Shown here: one piece after another, positions 33,444 to 45,300 of the stretch
How the letters are laid out: each line of letters starts with the position of its first letter
Position numbering within the stretch: position 1 is the stretch's first letter
Assembly: GCA_027422505.1 (NCBI GenBank)
Contig: JAPQWV010000327.1
Coordinates: 620,001-684,000, forward strand
Reading direction: 5' to 3'
From: Craterostigma plantagineum
Taxonomy: Eukaryota; Streptophyta; Magnoliopsida; Lamiales; Linderniaceae
Length of the DNA stretch: 64,000 nucleotides
The notes under the pieces: model-generated
Told to the model about the DNA's origin: nothing
The model's database searches: none
Seen by the model: only the letters and a program-made list of their open reading frames with translations
Made by a program: the position numbers and the translations under genes

Positions 33444-35309
33444 ATGAACGAAAACAGTCCAAATAAGATCGAAGAGGACCTCTTCAATTCCAATTTCTTG
33501 AACCCTCACCACGGCGCCCAATCCCAGCCCCAACTTGACGACGACGCCTTCTACCTCTTCGAAGACGATGACGGCAGCCACACCTCATCCGACGCCGAGC
33601 AGCAGCAGCAGCAGCACAATCGTCCCCTGAACGACGCCGCCCTTCTGCCCGATCAACCGAACCCTAATTTCTTCAAGCCCGCCGGCGGTTTTCCCCCAAT
33701 CCACGTCAGCCCCGACCCGCACATCTCCTCCCAATTCTACACCTTCACGAAGCAGTCCCACGCGCTCATGATCCAAACCCTAGTCGAAGGGCGACTGGCG
33801 ACCTCCGACGAGATCAAAGCCGCAACCTTGCCGTCGGTGCTCTCCAGCTGGAGATCGGTGTGGAAGGATCGGAACGAGGACACCGCTTACGTCACTGCTT
33901 GGAAGCGAATTCAGGACAAGCTCACGGTCGTGCAAGTGTCTCCGTCTCAATCCTCCGCCTTGAATCTAGACGGCAACCTCGTCGGTAATAATTTACTCTG
34001 CTTCAAGAACAACCTGAATCAGTTCGTCTCCCACGTGGATCAGTGGCAGGGCATAGTGATGTCTTTTCACAGCGACGCTGATTTCAAGCACCTAGGGTTG
34101 AGAGAAACCGTGGAGAGGATAAAGCAGGTTTGGACCGTCGGAGCAAAATTTTATGGTATTCCTGAGAGTTATGTCAGAACCTGCGTAGATGCCTGTAGGG
34201 TTTGTGCTGACGAGACAAGTGGCTGTGCTCCGAGGTCGAAGAGAAGGAGGTTTGAGTACACTGAATCAATCGATGTTCCCGCCAAAGAAGTGGCTACGAA
34301 ACTGCAGCAATTGGCTGTGAAGCATAAGGTGGTACTTTGCATAAGGCAGAAGTACATAAGGTACAAGCCATTCATGGCAGAGGTGAAGGACTATGCATGC
34401 CATAGAGCTGGCATGCCAGCGTCAGCAAAGAAGAGTAGGATTTTGAAGAGGGAGCCTTATATGTCAAAGAGATGTGGGTGTGGTTTTAGGATCAGGGCAA
34501 TTGTTCCTATAACAAATTACAATGACAAGGACAAGACGTTTGTTTACGAGGAGGAGGGCACTGCAGTTTTTAAGCTTTATGCTGTGCATTCTGGCCACGA
34601 GCCTGGGCCATTGGATGGGAACGCGAGGATCATGCATCGAGTGGTTGGGCACAAAGGCGGGATTTTGATGGATGGGGAGATGTTGTATGGGGTCAGTGCT
34701 GAGGAAGGAGACGGCGAAAATTTTGAATTTTGGGGAAAAGAATCCTCTGGAGATTTACGTCACACCGTTCTGCAGCAAGTGCACGAGTTGAGGAACGAGT
34801 TAGGGTTGCTCGAGGGAAGGATAGGAAAGATCCCGCCCGAGCATTTGGGCTCTGTGTCGCGCGATCTCTTTGAAGTTTCGAACAAGTTGAAAAACATATC
34901 GAGCGATGGGTTAGGGTCGCTCGTGCTTTCCTCTGGAAAGCAGCACCTCGATGATATGCTGGTCGTTCAGCACGATTTGCCAGATTGGGGCGACGACCAT
35001 CATCAGGGGCTTTACGGAGATGGGAAAGATGCAGATGTGATCGAAGATGACGAGGACAGCTTTGGAAGAACTCTTGGCGAGGTGGCTTCATGGGATCAAA
35101 TGAGAGTGGGTTGTAGGAACGATGAGAAGGACATGCTCGGGGAGTCTTGTAAGGAAGTGAAGTGGCTGAAGCCTGGCGGCGAGTTCGACGAGAAGCTGTC
35201 CAAGTCCTTAAGGCATTCGTCGCATGTCGATGCTATAGATCAAGATGTTGGTCTTACGGGTATACAGGTGGATAACTTCTATACTGAGAACCCGAAATGG
35301 TTCGACTGA
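33444..35309 (+). CDS. Nuclear-type protein with FAR1/WRKY-GCM1-like zinc motif
   Basis: Intronless, 621 aa; conserved plant protein that I cannot name. The N-terminus is acidic and Gln/Asp-rich (poly-Q near 50). A middle region follows with KYIRYKPFMAEVKDYACHRAG, and a probable zinc site C319-x24-C344-x-C346-x35-H382-x2-H385, which resembles the C-C-H-H pattern of FAR1-type DNA-binding domains. A basic patch (PRSKRRRFEYTE, about 268-275) could be a nuclear signal. The C-terminal third has a coiled coil (HTVLQQVHELRNELGLLEGRIG) and ends acidic. The start is the ATG at 33444; the longer frame upstream starts at GTG. It is convergent with the DMR6-like gene, with stops 378 bp apart. DNA binding is inferred from the motif only. 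Confidence 0.8.
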   Translation: MNENSPNKIEEDLFNSNFLNPHHGAQSQPQLDDDAFYLFEDDDGSHTSSDAEQQQQQHNRPLNDAALLPDQPNPNFFKPAGGFPPIHVSPDPHISSQFYTFTKQSHALMIQTLVEGRLATSDEIKAATLPSVLSSWRSVWKDRNEDTAYVTAWKRIQDKLTVVQVSPSQSSALNLDGNLVGNNLLCFKNNLNQFVSHVDQWQGIVMSFHSDADFKHLGLRETVERIKQVWTVGAKFYGIPESYVRTCVDACRVCADETSGCAPRSKRRRFEYTESIDVPAKEVATKLQQLAVKHKVVLCIRQKYIRYKPFMAEVKDYACHRAGMPASAKKSRILKREPYMSKRCGCGFRIRAIVPITNYNDKDKTFVYEEEGTAVFKLYAVHSGHEPGPLDGNARIMHRVVGHKGGILMDGEMLYGVSAEEGDGENFEFWGKESSGDLRHTVLQQVHELRNELGLLEGRIGKIPPEHLGSVSRDLFEVSNKLKNISSDGLGSLVLSSGKQHLDDMLVVQHDLPDWGDDHHQGLYGDGKDADVIEDDEDSFGRTLGEVASWDQMRVGCRNDEKDMLGESCKEVKWLKPGGEFDEKLSKSLRHSSHVDAIDQDVGLTGIQVDNFYTENPKWFD

Positions 35310-35687
35310 GTTTGTGGTGACGGTGGATTCAGACATAAGGCGACTGTGTAGAGATTCTTTTAAAAATCTCGGCGAAGGCCACTCGCTGACATGGCTTTTG
35401 AGTTTCTTTCATTTTGTCCCATTTCGTCATAACTTGGCTGCTGAAAGTGGGATGTAAATTTGTGTGAACATAGTACACTCTGGTAACCTTACTCGTAGTT
35501 TCAGAAGTTTCAATTCTGCATTGTCTTATATAAGTATGCTTATTTCTTGCAGTCTTTGCAAAGAATTTAATGGCTTTGTTGGCCCTGCTGGTGTAACATT
35601 CTATTGATTTGCAAGAGTCTCAACCATTTCTACTACACCCAAGCCTTATTACTGTTATTATTGTTTCCATAAGGATCTATGGCATGA

Positions 35688-36959
35688 TCATTTCTTGAAT
35701 AGTTCCAAGCACTGATCTTTCTCCAAGTCTCTGCTCCAAAACTTTTCGTAGTACTCTGCGTATGTGAATCCTCTGTAAACTCCCTCGGCCCCTCCATTTG
35801 TAAGCTCCTTCGGAGCTATAATCTCTGCACTATTACAGGGACAGAGAAAGGAAGGCACTGACAACCTCGGTTGGTCTGCGTTCACCAGTGCTCGATGCCA
35901 CACGCTCTTGTACTTCCCGTTGCTCAGAGCCTAAGCCGAAGTTCATAGCAGACAGATCATTCACAGGTACTAGAGAGTAAGCCGCAGGTAAACCATAACA
36001 ACCTATGCATCTACTTTTACCTGAATCTGATCTCCTATGTTAATGACGAAAGCGCCCTTCTCAGGCTTGACGGCCAACCATTTACCATCCTTCAAGACTT
36101 GCAGTCCAGCTACTCGTAAGTCTTGGAGAAGGATTGTGATTGCATTAGGGTCGGTGTGGGCGGGCAGCCCATAGGTCAGCTCGGGCTCGGGGCAGGCTGG
36201 GTAGTAATTCATAGCCATATGCTGACCCTGGTCGGATCCTAGTATGTTCTTGAGCCTATCTTTGTCTAGTCCTAAGCTCTCTGATATGGCTTCCTCTAGT
36301 CTGAACCCTAGCTCTCGAACTTGCACGCTGTAGCTACTCACCACCTCCCTACAAATCGATCGCAGCAACAATGAAGTCATTGCATACTCTGTTTTTTCTC
36401 AGAAAAAGCACAGGATTGTTACTTGAAAGAAGAGGGAGTGTGGGGCCACTCGGGCACATTCTTGTCGAGGGATAGCAGTGAAGCCTTAGATAATCCCTCC
36501 AATTTCGAACAGTCTCCTTCTTGACGTTGAAGCTCGTCGATAGTCGAGTGGCTTTGTTAGGGTCGTCTGAGTATAGCTTCATCTTCTCTTCGACGGGCAG
36601 GTTAAAGAATTCGTGGGCCACCGACAAGATTCTGTCTACTAGCTCTTGAGGTACACCATGGTTTATCACCTTATACCACAAGTTATATCAGGGAAAAGAA
36701 GAGTAGTAAGAAAAACAGAGAGTAGTGAGTGAATGGTGAAGTTACGGTTCTTTCTTGATTGTACCTGGAAAAACCCGAATTCAAGGCAGGCATTGCCTAT
36801 GTCTCGAACTAATTGGGTTCGGTCTTTACAGCTCATGTCGATGATGGGAATGTCGATGCATTCCTCGACCTTGGACGGGTCGGGCCGATCCGATTCGGGT
36901 CGGATGTAATGGGTCGGTAGGGTTGAGAATTTGTTTCCACTAATGACCGTTGCTTCCAT
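35688..36959 (-). CDS. DMR6: DMR6-like 2-oxoglutarate/Fe(II) oxygenase, frameshifted
   Basis: Member of the DOXC oxygenases closest to DMR6/S5H, which hydroxylates salicylic acid and dampens immunity (family knowledge). Four exons: 36959-36765, 36669-36423, 36348-36021, 35930-35688. Visible features: DMR6-type N-terminus (THYIRPESDRPDPSKVEECIDIPIIDM), FNVKKETVRNWRDYLRLHCYP, iron ligands H and D in AHTDPNA and H in VWHRALVN, and the 2OG-binding RLSVPSF. Family length would be about 337 aa. In exon 2 the frame breaks just after LHCYP (36469-36472): the next residues of the family are found only in the +1-shifted frame, which needs one more base in a C-run. All splice sites and catalytic residues are intact, so this may be a sequence error and not a dead gene. 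Confidence 0.88.
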
Positions 36960-39167
36960 TTTCTTTTGTTTTGTTTTTCTCTTTGGGGGTTTTAGTCCTG
37001 AAAAGTGAAAACCTTTGAGGATTAGTTTCTCTTGCGTTTATTTAATAGTTTTGTTTTCGTTTGAATTAAATTAAAGACTTGGCTGATAGCCGACAAAGCC
37101 AAGGCGGTGCCACGATTAAAGATCTCGGTCAAAACTGACATTCTATATAATTTAAACATGAACTTTTACTAATATTAAAGATCCGAGGAAAAGAAAATGC
37201 TGGGAAAGTAAGAGGAAGGCATTAAAATGATTATCTACGCAGATTTACCTTAGCAGTTCTTGGGACCAAAACCTCTTTAACACAACGCTGTTAACTATTT
37301 GTAAGGATGTCAATTTGTACTCTGCATGCAAGAGAGCTATCGAAGGCGTTGGTTGTACGAGGATTTTTTCGAACGGAGAAAAAATGGCCGGACGAATTGC
37401 GATTTAAATAATTAGCAGGCGCACGGACATGTTTTTGAACAGAGAGGATTCTTGAAAATTCGATTTTTCACGTCATCGTGATGACGTAAGCTTGCTTTTC
37501 ATTATTATTGTTATTTTCTAACAATGGTTTTTCTAATATAGAGTGGATGTGGTCGAGTCATTGCATGTGATTGGTTAAAGGCAGCTCTTGCAACCACGTG
37601 TTTTCTCACGATGATGATTCACGCAATAGCCGTTAATAAGCATCCCCAATGGTACTCTTATCTCTATCTTGTGGAGGTACGATCCTAAGGTCCGTATATT
37701 TACCATTATAATAGTAGAGAAATTCTAATTTTAAAGTACGCACAATTTTCAACACAAAAATAGAATTGATGGATTAGCAGTTGCTGAGCTAGTAACATCT
37801 GGGGTCCATTTACTACTATCAATATATATCGTTTTATACTTTAGTGGGGTCCACATACTAAATTTGTATGTATTAAATTCTAATATATAAAATTTTCATC
37901 CAATATATATACTTAGAAAAAAATCCAGTGGGGTCACCCCACTTGATCCAGCATAACTCTGCAAAAATTAGTGTAGAAAATAGAGTTTAGGAGTTGTAGT
38001 AAAAACACCGTTGCAACTGCATTGTTTTGTAAAATTATATGTATTTTTATGTTGTGGATGGGAGATGCTTAGATTTTTTTTTCATTGTTCTTTTTCTTTT
38101 TTATTTATGGTGATAATAACAAAGTGAGGTTGGGTTTGGACGACCAAGTAAACGATGAAGGGGGAGTGATGTCACGTGACGGCGTCATGTATGACGTCAC
38201 GAGTTCTAATATAATGTAATTGGGGCCCGTCTTTCACGTTGATATGTAATCGATTCTTTTGTCAAACTACTGGACACATTGATGTGATCGATCATAAAAG
38301 GCTGAAAACATAACCAGCCCTCAGAGAGAAGAAAAATGAAAAAGAAAACGGATAGTTTATGGAGCATGTGTGTTCGTTCATATGCTATGTAACAAAGTAA
38401 TAGGCATAACACTTCTTCAATTTGGCTTCTGATAGAAGTACAATTGTGACCTTTCCAAAGTAAAATTTCCCTAAACTATGCCGATCGTTGTACCGTCAAC
38501 GTGCATGTTCAACTTGTTGACATTTATAGACGTGCATTATATCATTTTACAAAAAATATCTGACATTTAACATAACTGGTAAAAAGAGAGTTTTTTTTTT
38601 TTTTTTTTTTTTGTTTTTAACATGGCCCGTCGTGTTGCGATTGATAATTTTCCGAATTCCTGCGAAATAATGATTATGCTTTCCTATGTCCTTTTCCTTT
38701 TTAGCAAAAGGAGAATACATAGAAGAACTTAAAACTTACATATGAAAATCCGCTTTCAAGTCATATGAATTACTGAGTATTATATTTATGTAGTCTTATT
38801 GATCATATTCACATTCACCACAAGGTCAGTCTTGATTAGATAATTATCGGCAGAAAAATCATAAACGAATTCCACTTGCACGAATTTCTCCAAGTGCGTG
38901 CTAAAGACTAAGAGATAACACTTTCACAAATATCTCCCTTACATTACTTATATTTATAACCTAATTTCCCACACTGAATTATCAAACATAAACTCATAGG
39001 GGTCTCAATACCAAAGTCATACTCAACAACGAGGACATCATGCCCAAGAAAGACCAACAATAGACACACAAAACCAAGACTTCCAACATATTTCACATTG
39101 CATATTTCTTCCTCTCAAATTCAATCAATTCTTCCCAATAATTACAACCAAAAAAAAAAAACCCACC
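36960..39167. other. Spacer between DMR6-like and transketolase
   Basis: AT-rich, no gene. It contains the DMR6-like promoter side, a candidate Harbinger-type MITE (37640-38068) and a 22-bp T-run near 38590-38612. Confidence 0.55.
37640..38068. mobile_element. Candidate Tourist/Harbinger-like MITE (429 bp)
   Basis: Left end GCATCCCCAATGG, right end inverted GCATCTCCCATCC; this gcatctcc start is common in plant Tourist-like MITEs. Flanks are TAA on the left and TTA on the right, one mismatch from a proper 3-bp duplication. The interior contains ggggtcc repeats and no ORF. Confidence 0.45.
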
Positions 39168-42068
39168 TCAAAGCAATTCCTTAGCAGCAGCTACAACTGC
39201 TTCAACAGTAATCCCAAACTCCTCATAGATCTTCCCCGCCGGCGCGCTCGCCCCAAACCGATCGATCCCAATAGCCTTACCTTCGCTCCCAACAATCTTT
39301 TCCCAGCCAAAGTCGAGCCCGCCTCAATACTAACCCTAGCAGTCACGCTCGATGGCAAAACGCTCTCCTTATACTCTTCGCTTTGCTCGTCGAACAACTC
39401 CCAAGAAACGAAAGAAACAACCCTCACTCCCTTCCCTTCCTTCCTCAGCTCATCGCCCGCCTTTGCAGCGATTTCCAGTTCCGAGCCCGTCCCTATCAAG
39501 ATCACGTCGGGCTTATTACCGTTCGAATTATCAGAAATTACGTAACCGCCCTTCTCCACCCCTTCGATGGATGTCCCGGGAAGCTGAGGAAGCTTCTGGC
39601 GGGAAAGCGCTAAAACCGAGGGCCTCTTAGGGTTCTCCACGGCCACTTTGTAAGCGCCAGCCGTTTCGTTCCCATCGGCGGGCCTGAGCATGAGAATGTT
39701 GGGCATGGCCCGAAAGCTTGCCAAGTGCTCGATGGGCTGGTGGGTGGGCCCATCTTCCCCGAGCCCGATTGAGTCGTGGGTCATGACGTAGATGACTCGA
39801 GCCTCGCATAGGGCGGAGATCCTCATGGCTGCTCGCATGTAATCGGTGAATACGAAGAAGGTTGCGCAGTATGGTATCAGCCCTGGGCTGTGTAGCGCTA
39901 TTCCGTTGCAAATTGCGCCCATTCCGTGCTCTCTTACGCCGAACCTAACGTTGCGCTCCTCGGGCGTATTTTTCTGAAAGTCGCCGAACGTCTTTAGGAG
40001 GGTCATGTTGGAGGACGCCAGGTCAGCGCTGCCCCCAAGGAGGCCGGGCAGGACTTTTGCGAGTGCGTTGAGGTTTTGCTGGGAGAGATTCCTCGTGGCG
40101 TCCCCCGGACTGTCGGGCGTGTACGTCTGCGAAGAAGATGAGAATTTTGAAGAAGGGTTTATGATTTTTTACGCATAGAAAGAAGGTTCAATTTTTTTGG
40201 GGGGCGGGTTTTCTGAGCGACTCACTGGTAAGGCTTTTTCCCAGCCTTGCGGTAGTTCACACGGTGATGATGGATTTGAGCTCGGCTGCTTCTTCGGGGT
40301 ACTTCTTCTCGTACTCGGCGAACTTGGCGTTCCATTCTGATTCCAATGAAGCGCCTTGGGGCGTGTGTCGGCTCCAATGTCTGGTAATAAAAAACGATGT
40401 AAGTTCCAGAAGAAGAAAGGCAAAAAAAAGTGCTGAAAAGAAAAAAAGGGGAAAATCCGCACTTCTTCACATCGTCGGGAACATGGAAAGGCTCGTAAGG
40501 CCATCCAAGGTTCTGCCTTGTGGCTTCTACTTCTTTCGCTCCCAATGCACTTCCGTGTACGCTGTAAGAGTTCGCCTTGTTCGGAGAACCAAAACCAATA
40601 GTCGTCGTAATCTGCTCGAATCCAAACCCAAAGAAAAAACATAAGAAGAAAAAATGAAGCTAGTCAACAAACGCACTATTCGAAGTAAGGTATCCAACCT
40701 TGATCATAGTGGGCTTGTCCTTAACGGACTGAGCTTCTTTAATAGCAGCACGGATCTCATCATAGCCATCGTTACCATTCTTAACCCATATCACGTGCCA
40801 GCCGAGGGCTTCAAAGCGTTTGCCAACATCTTCGGTGAAAGCAATCTCTGTATCACCGTCGATGGAAATGTGGTTGTCATCGTATAAAGCAATGAGCTTT
40901 CCAAGTCCCCAGTGACCAGCGATCGAGCATGCTTCGTTAGAAATCCCTTCCATTTGACAACCGTCGCCGAGGATGACATAACTTTTTTTCGTCGTAAGGA
41001 GAGGTTTAAAGTCTCCAAATGAGAAAATAGTTTCATAGATTTGATGAAAGAAAACAAATGGAATCTTACGTGTACTGATCGACAATCTCAGCGTCTGGTT
41101 TGTTGAATCGTGCCGCCAAGTGCTTCTCTGCAAGCGCTAAGCCAACTGCATTTGCAATACCTTGGCCAAGCGGGCCTACAAACAAAGCAATGAACAATGG
41201 AATTAGATGAGCAACGATTAAAGAAAATTAAGGATTCAATAACAACCAACCAGTTGTGACTTCAACCCCAGGCGTTTCGAAGTTCTCGGGATGTCCAGGC
41301 GTACTGCTTCCCCACTGTCTGAAACTCTTCAAGTCCTCTTCCTACATCATACACAGCTTTTAAGCTTATGATCCCACCATTGACGAATCAAAGAATACAG
41401 CAGTTGAAGATTTCACAAACTAAACACGAACTAATGAACAAACTAATCCACCTTCAGAACAACGAATGGTCGCTAAGTTAGAACTATGAACTTACTATGA
41501 AGGACAACGAGGTCAAACTCAGCTACCTTCAAGAACAATCGATGCAGAAGGAGATCGCTAGCTAAGTAAATTAGGACAGAAAACCCAAAGAAAAAGGACA
41601 TCAAACCTTAACGGCGTCGTATCCAGCCAAGTGAAGAAGGGCGTACTGCAGCATACAACCGTGGCCGGCCGACAAGACGAACCTGTCCCTATTGAACCAG
41701 TACGGATTCTTAGGGTTGTACCTCATGACCTCATCGTACAACACGTGACCCATCGGAGCACAGCCCATGGGCAGGCCGGGGTGACCCGAATTGGCCTTCT
41801 CCACCGCATCGATCGCCAGGAACCTTATCGTGTTGACGGATTTGTCCACGAGCTCGGTGTCTGCGGCGGTCTCGACGGTCTCTACGGCCGCCGACGGTCG
41901 GACGTGAAGGTTCCTCGAGCGGCGGCGCGTCGATCTGAGGGATAGGGACGGCGCGGTCGGGTTGGTGAGGACGAGGGGGGAAGGCCCATTTCGCGGAAGG
42001 GCTGGATTGGTTGGGGTGGCGCGTGGGAGCGTGAGGACTTGAGAGAGTGTGAGGGAAGACGACGCCAT
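39168..42068 (-). CDS. TKL: Plastid transketolase, two frameshifts
   Basis: Thiamine-diphosphate enzyme moving two-carbon units in the Calvin cycle and pentose phosphate pathway, in the chloroplast stroma. Seven exons: 42068-41607, 41341-41251, 41175-41070, 40981-40699, 40611-40463, 40380-40226, 40126-39168. Ser/Arg-rich transit peptide at about 1-65, then [24 protein letters not shown], the ThDP motif ([10 protein letters not shown]...[11 protein letters not shown]), the Pyr domain ([30 protein letters not shown]) and C-terminal domain ([11 protein letters not shown]). Expected length is about 734 aa. Two single-base defects break the frame: one extra base near 40260 in exon 6 (after KSIIT) and one missing T near 39309 in exon 7 (at IEAGST). 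In each case the conserved sequence resumes in the next frame and runs to the normal end, whose TGA is at 39168-39170. The gene is tandem with MAP1A, 292 bp apart. Confidence 0.93.
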
Positions 42069-42360
42069 GTCTCTCTATCTCTTGTTAGTGTGTTTGTATG
42101 GAGTGAAGGAAACGAGGAATTTAGAGGTGAGTGAGGAGATAACAAGGAAAAATATGTGTGGCTTTCATAGATTATTCTTTGTAGATGCCAAAGGGATAAA
42201 AATGATGATATACTATTTTGTTAACATACGGTCTAATTTCATTATTTTCTTCGTATGATGTTTTATTAGTTTTTGTTATGACAATCCAAGACAGACAGTT
42301 TTTTTTTTTTTTTTTCCTAATTGGACGAAAGTTTATAGAAAGAAAATTTCGTCCTTCGAA

Positions 42361-45300
42361 TCACAACCAAGGAAGAAAGACCTTTGGCGAAGAAGGTAAT
42401 CGAGCGGTGAGGACTTCAACTCCATTATCAGTCACCTGCAAAGGAAAAACATTATTCTCTCTAAATCCTTAATTTTTACACAGATGTGAAATTTTCTGTT
42501 GTAATTGTATTGCAATTGACATCTATTTACCAGAAGAGTGTGTTCGAATTGAGCGCTGCGTTTCCCGTCAGCTGTTACAGCAGTCCACCCGTCGGGCCAC
42601 ATTCGATCACGCCAAATTCCTGGCAAAAAAAAGGTGATTTTTTCAAGTGTGCGAGCGTGCGTTGATCAAAAAAGCTCAGCAAACAAAGAGAGTTACGGAC
42701 TTTCAACCTGCATTGATCATGGGTTCGATCGAAAATGTTTGGCCAGCCTTCATCACGCCGACAGCTTTATTTTCTAATCGACTGGGTTAAGGCAACAAAA
42801 TGGAGGTCCATAAAAATCAAGGGTTTCAAGATAATGGAGAAGACAACAAATATAATATAGATATACAGAGAGGCGAATAAAAATCAAGATTTATATCACA
42901 GCTTTTCGAGGATACTCAGAGTAATGGGGTATGTTAGGCGCACAATGGAAGAGCTCACCAATACCATGACCACAATAAGATTTCACCTACACATTACAAA
43001 GGAGGATTTGATTTGAAGCGAAAAATATAACGACAGACGTCAACAGATTTGAGACAGTTAGGGTTACCACGGAGAATCCAGACATAGAAGCACGTCGGTT
43101 AATAATCTCCCCAACTTCACGGAAGCGTACTCCAGGTTTGACTAACGAAGGGTAGAACTTGGTAAGAGAATTAGTCAAAACAATACACTTAGGAACATTA
43201 CTTTGAATGAAGTTATATGATACATGGTCAAAACTGACAATCAGTAGGAAAATTCAAAGAAATATCGAAGCAGGGATAAAACTGATATAGTAGTCTCGGG
43301 TTTATCACAATAAGAGCGATTACACCACCAATGGGGCAAGAATGTAAGGCTATGTATGTATATTTGGAGAAAGAATAAGTTCTACGCATAATATAGTAGT
43401 GGGACTGGGACAGCTTACCAATTGCTATTGCTTTCTCCAAGCATTCATAAGTACATTGAACCAATTTTCGAGATGTTTCGTCGACATTACCGACGAGGAA
43501 AGTTTCATTCAAATCACCTTCAAATGAGCAAAAATCATAACAATGTTCGAGTCAGATGGACGAAACAAAAGTATTATCCAAGGCATCAGAATGATTATGC
43601 ATACCATGCACCCCCTTGTAGTAAACTGTAACATCGACATTTACGATATCGCCATCTTCTAATTTTCTGGAAAGGTATAATCAGTTGGGAGGGAGGTGAG
43701 AAGCACATAGGCGGAAGGCAAGTTTTATACATCATTCTGGACATTCAAATCAAATCTGAAGTCTAATAGATGATTTCACGTGTCAGTTACTCTGCAACAA
43801 CACTGTTGTTTGTTAAGCAAAACAAGCTTAACGAATAGTTTCACTATCAAAATACCAACATAACCTTTAGAACTTCCCTTGACATCAAGCATTTGTAGTA
43901 ATAGAAAACATCTGCAGAATTAGGAACTGTACACACCGAAAATCAAGTCTTGGTGTAGAAAAGATACCTTGCATCTGGAATTCCATGGCAGATTACTTCA
44001 TTTACGGACCTGATATAAAAAGGGGATGAGCCAGTATTTACGTAACAGAAGAGGAAACAAATCAAGATTTTAATTTAAATACCTACGTGCAACACGACTT
44101 GGGAAAAAAGTAATAGTTCAATGGAGATGGATAGCCGCCTGCAGAGAGAAAAACATTTGACATCAAGATAAGCTGCTATACAGAAGAAGGGCATGATTTT
44201 AAGGACACAGTCAAGCATACGATATTGTATTACTTTGACAATACATGCCCATATTATTAGTGGTTCGCATTCAGCAGATTTCACGGGTCATTAATTCTGT
44301 TTAAGTTTTATCAACGGTAAGTGATATGGTGAATGTAATTAATGCCTGCAGCAATTGTAGCTTCGTGAACCGCCACATCTATTTCATCAGTAGTGATTCC
44401 CGGTCTAATGATCCGAGCAGCAGTATCCAAAACTTCTCGTGCAATCTGTAGGTAAAACAGAGTTGGAACAATGAAGAACAATATCAAACTTGTGTACTTA
44501 AGATCGCACACAAAAAAATATGAAAAAGGTATATTTATCTACATTTTGAAATGAACAAGAATTCTTACTCGGCAAGTTTCGCGCATTCTCTCTATTTGTT
44601 CTGGAGTCTTCATCTTTTATAAAAAAAGGATTATATTCAATCACATACATATTTAAAACAATACTAGGAGAAAATGAAAATCAACAGACTACCTCAACAA
44701 TACGTTGCAGATCACTATTGGGTTCAACTTTTGGAGTCCCTGAAAAAAAGTTCATATTTAGTGATTTCACCGCACCTCAAACTCAATTTCTTCACATGAC
44801 AAACATTAGATTTCAATTTTGATCATACTTATATAATCAAACATACAGACAGTCTACGCGGACATGTGATGTCTCAGGCGCCAAAACATTTGGAAATTTA
44901 AAGCACAAATTGATCAGCTTACATCAATTGCCCAGTCAGGTTGATTAATGTGAGCAGGTACCAGACGCTTCTCCGATATAGGACATGGTCTTAGTGATCT
45001 AATAGGAAAATTGTCAAGAAACATCTACGAATGTAATTCCACGAGTTTGAAACGAACTGCAAAAAAGAAAGAACATAAGCAAGACGATGAATTGAGCAAT
45101 GACTATTTACCCGGTCCAGTCAAAATATGGATGCTTGGGCGTGCGAGCTTGTCCTTTCCTCAAGCAGTAGAGCCACCCATCCATGTTTTTCCAGGATTAT
45201 CAGAAGCAGCATTAGATTGCTGCTCAGTGTGAACCAATTTGTGCGAACTCCATGATTCTTTGAAACAATCTTGCGAACTGCAGAAAATATTTCCCAATTA

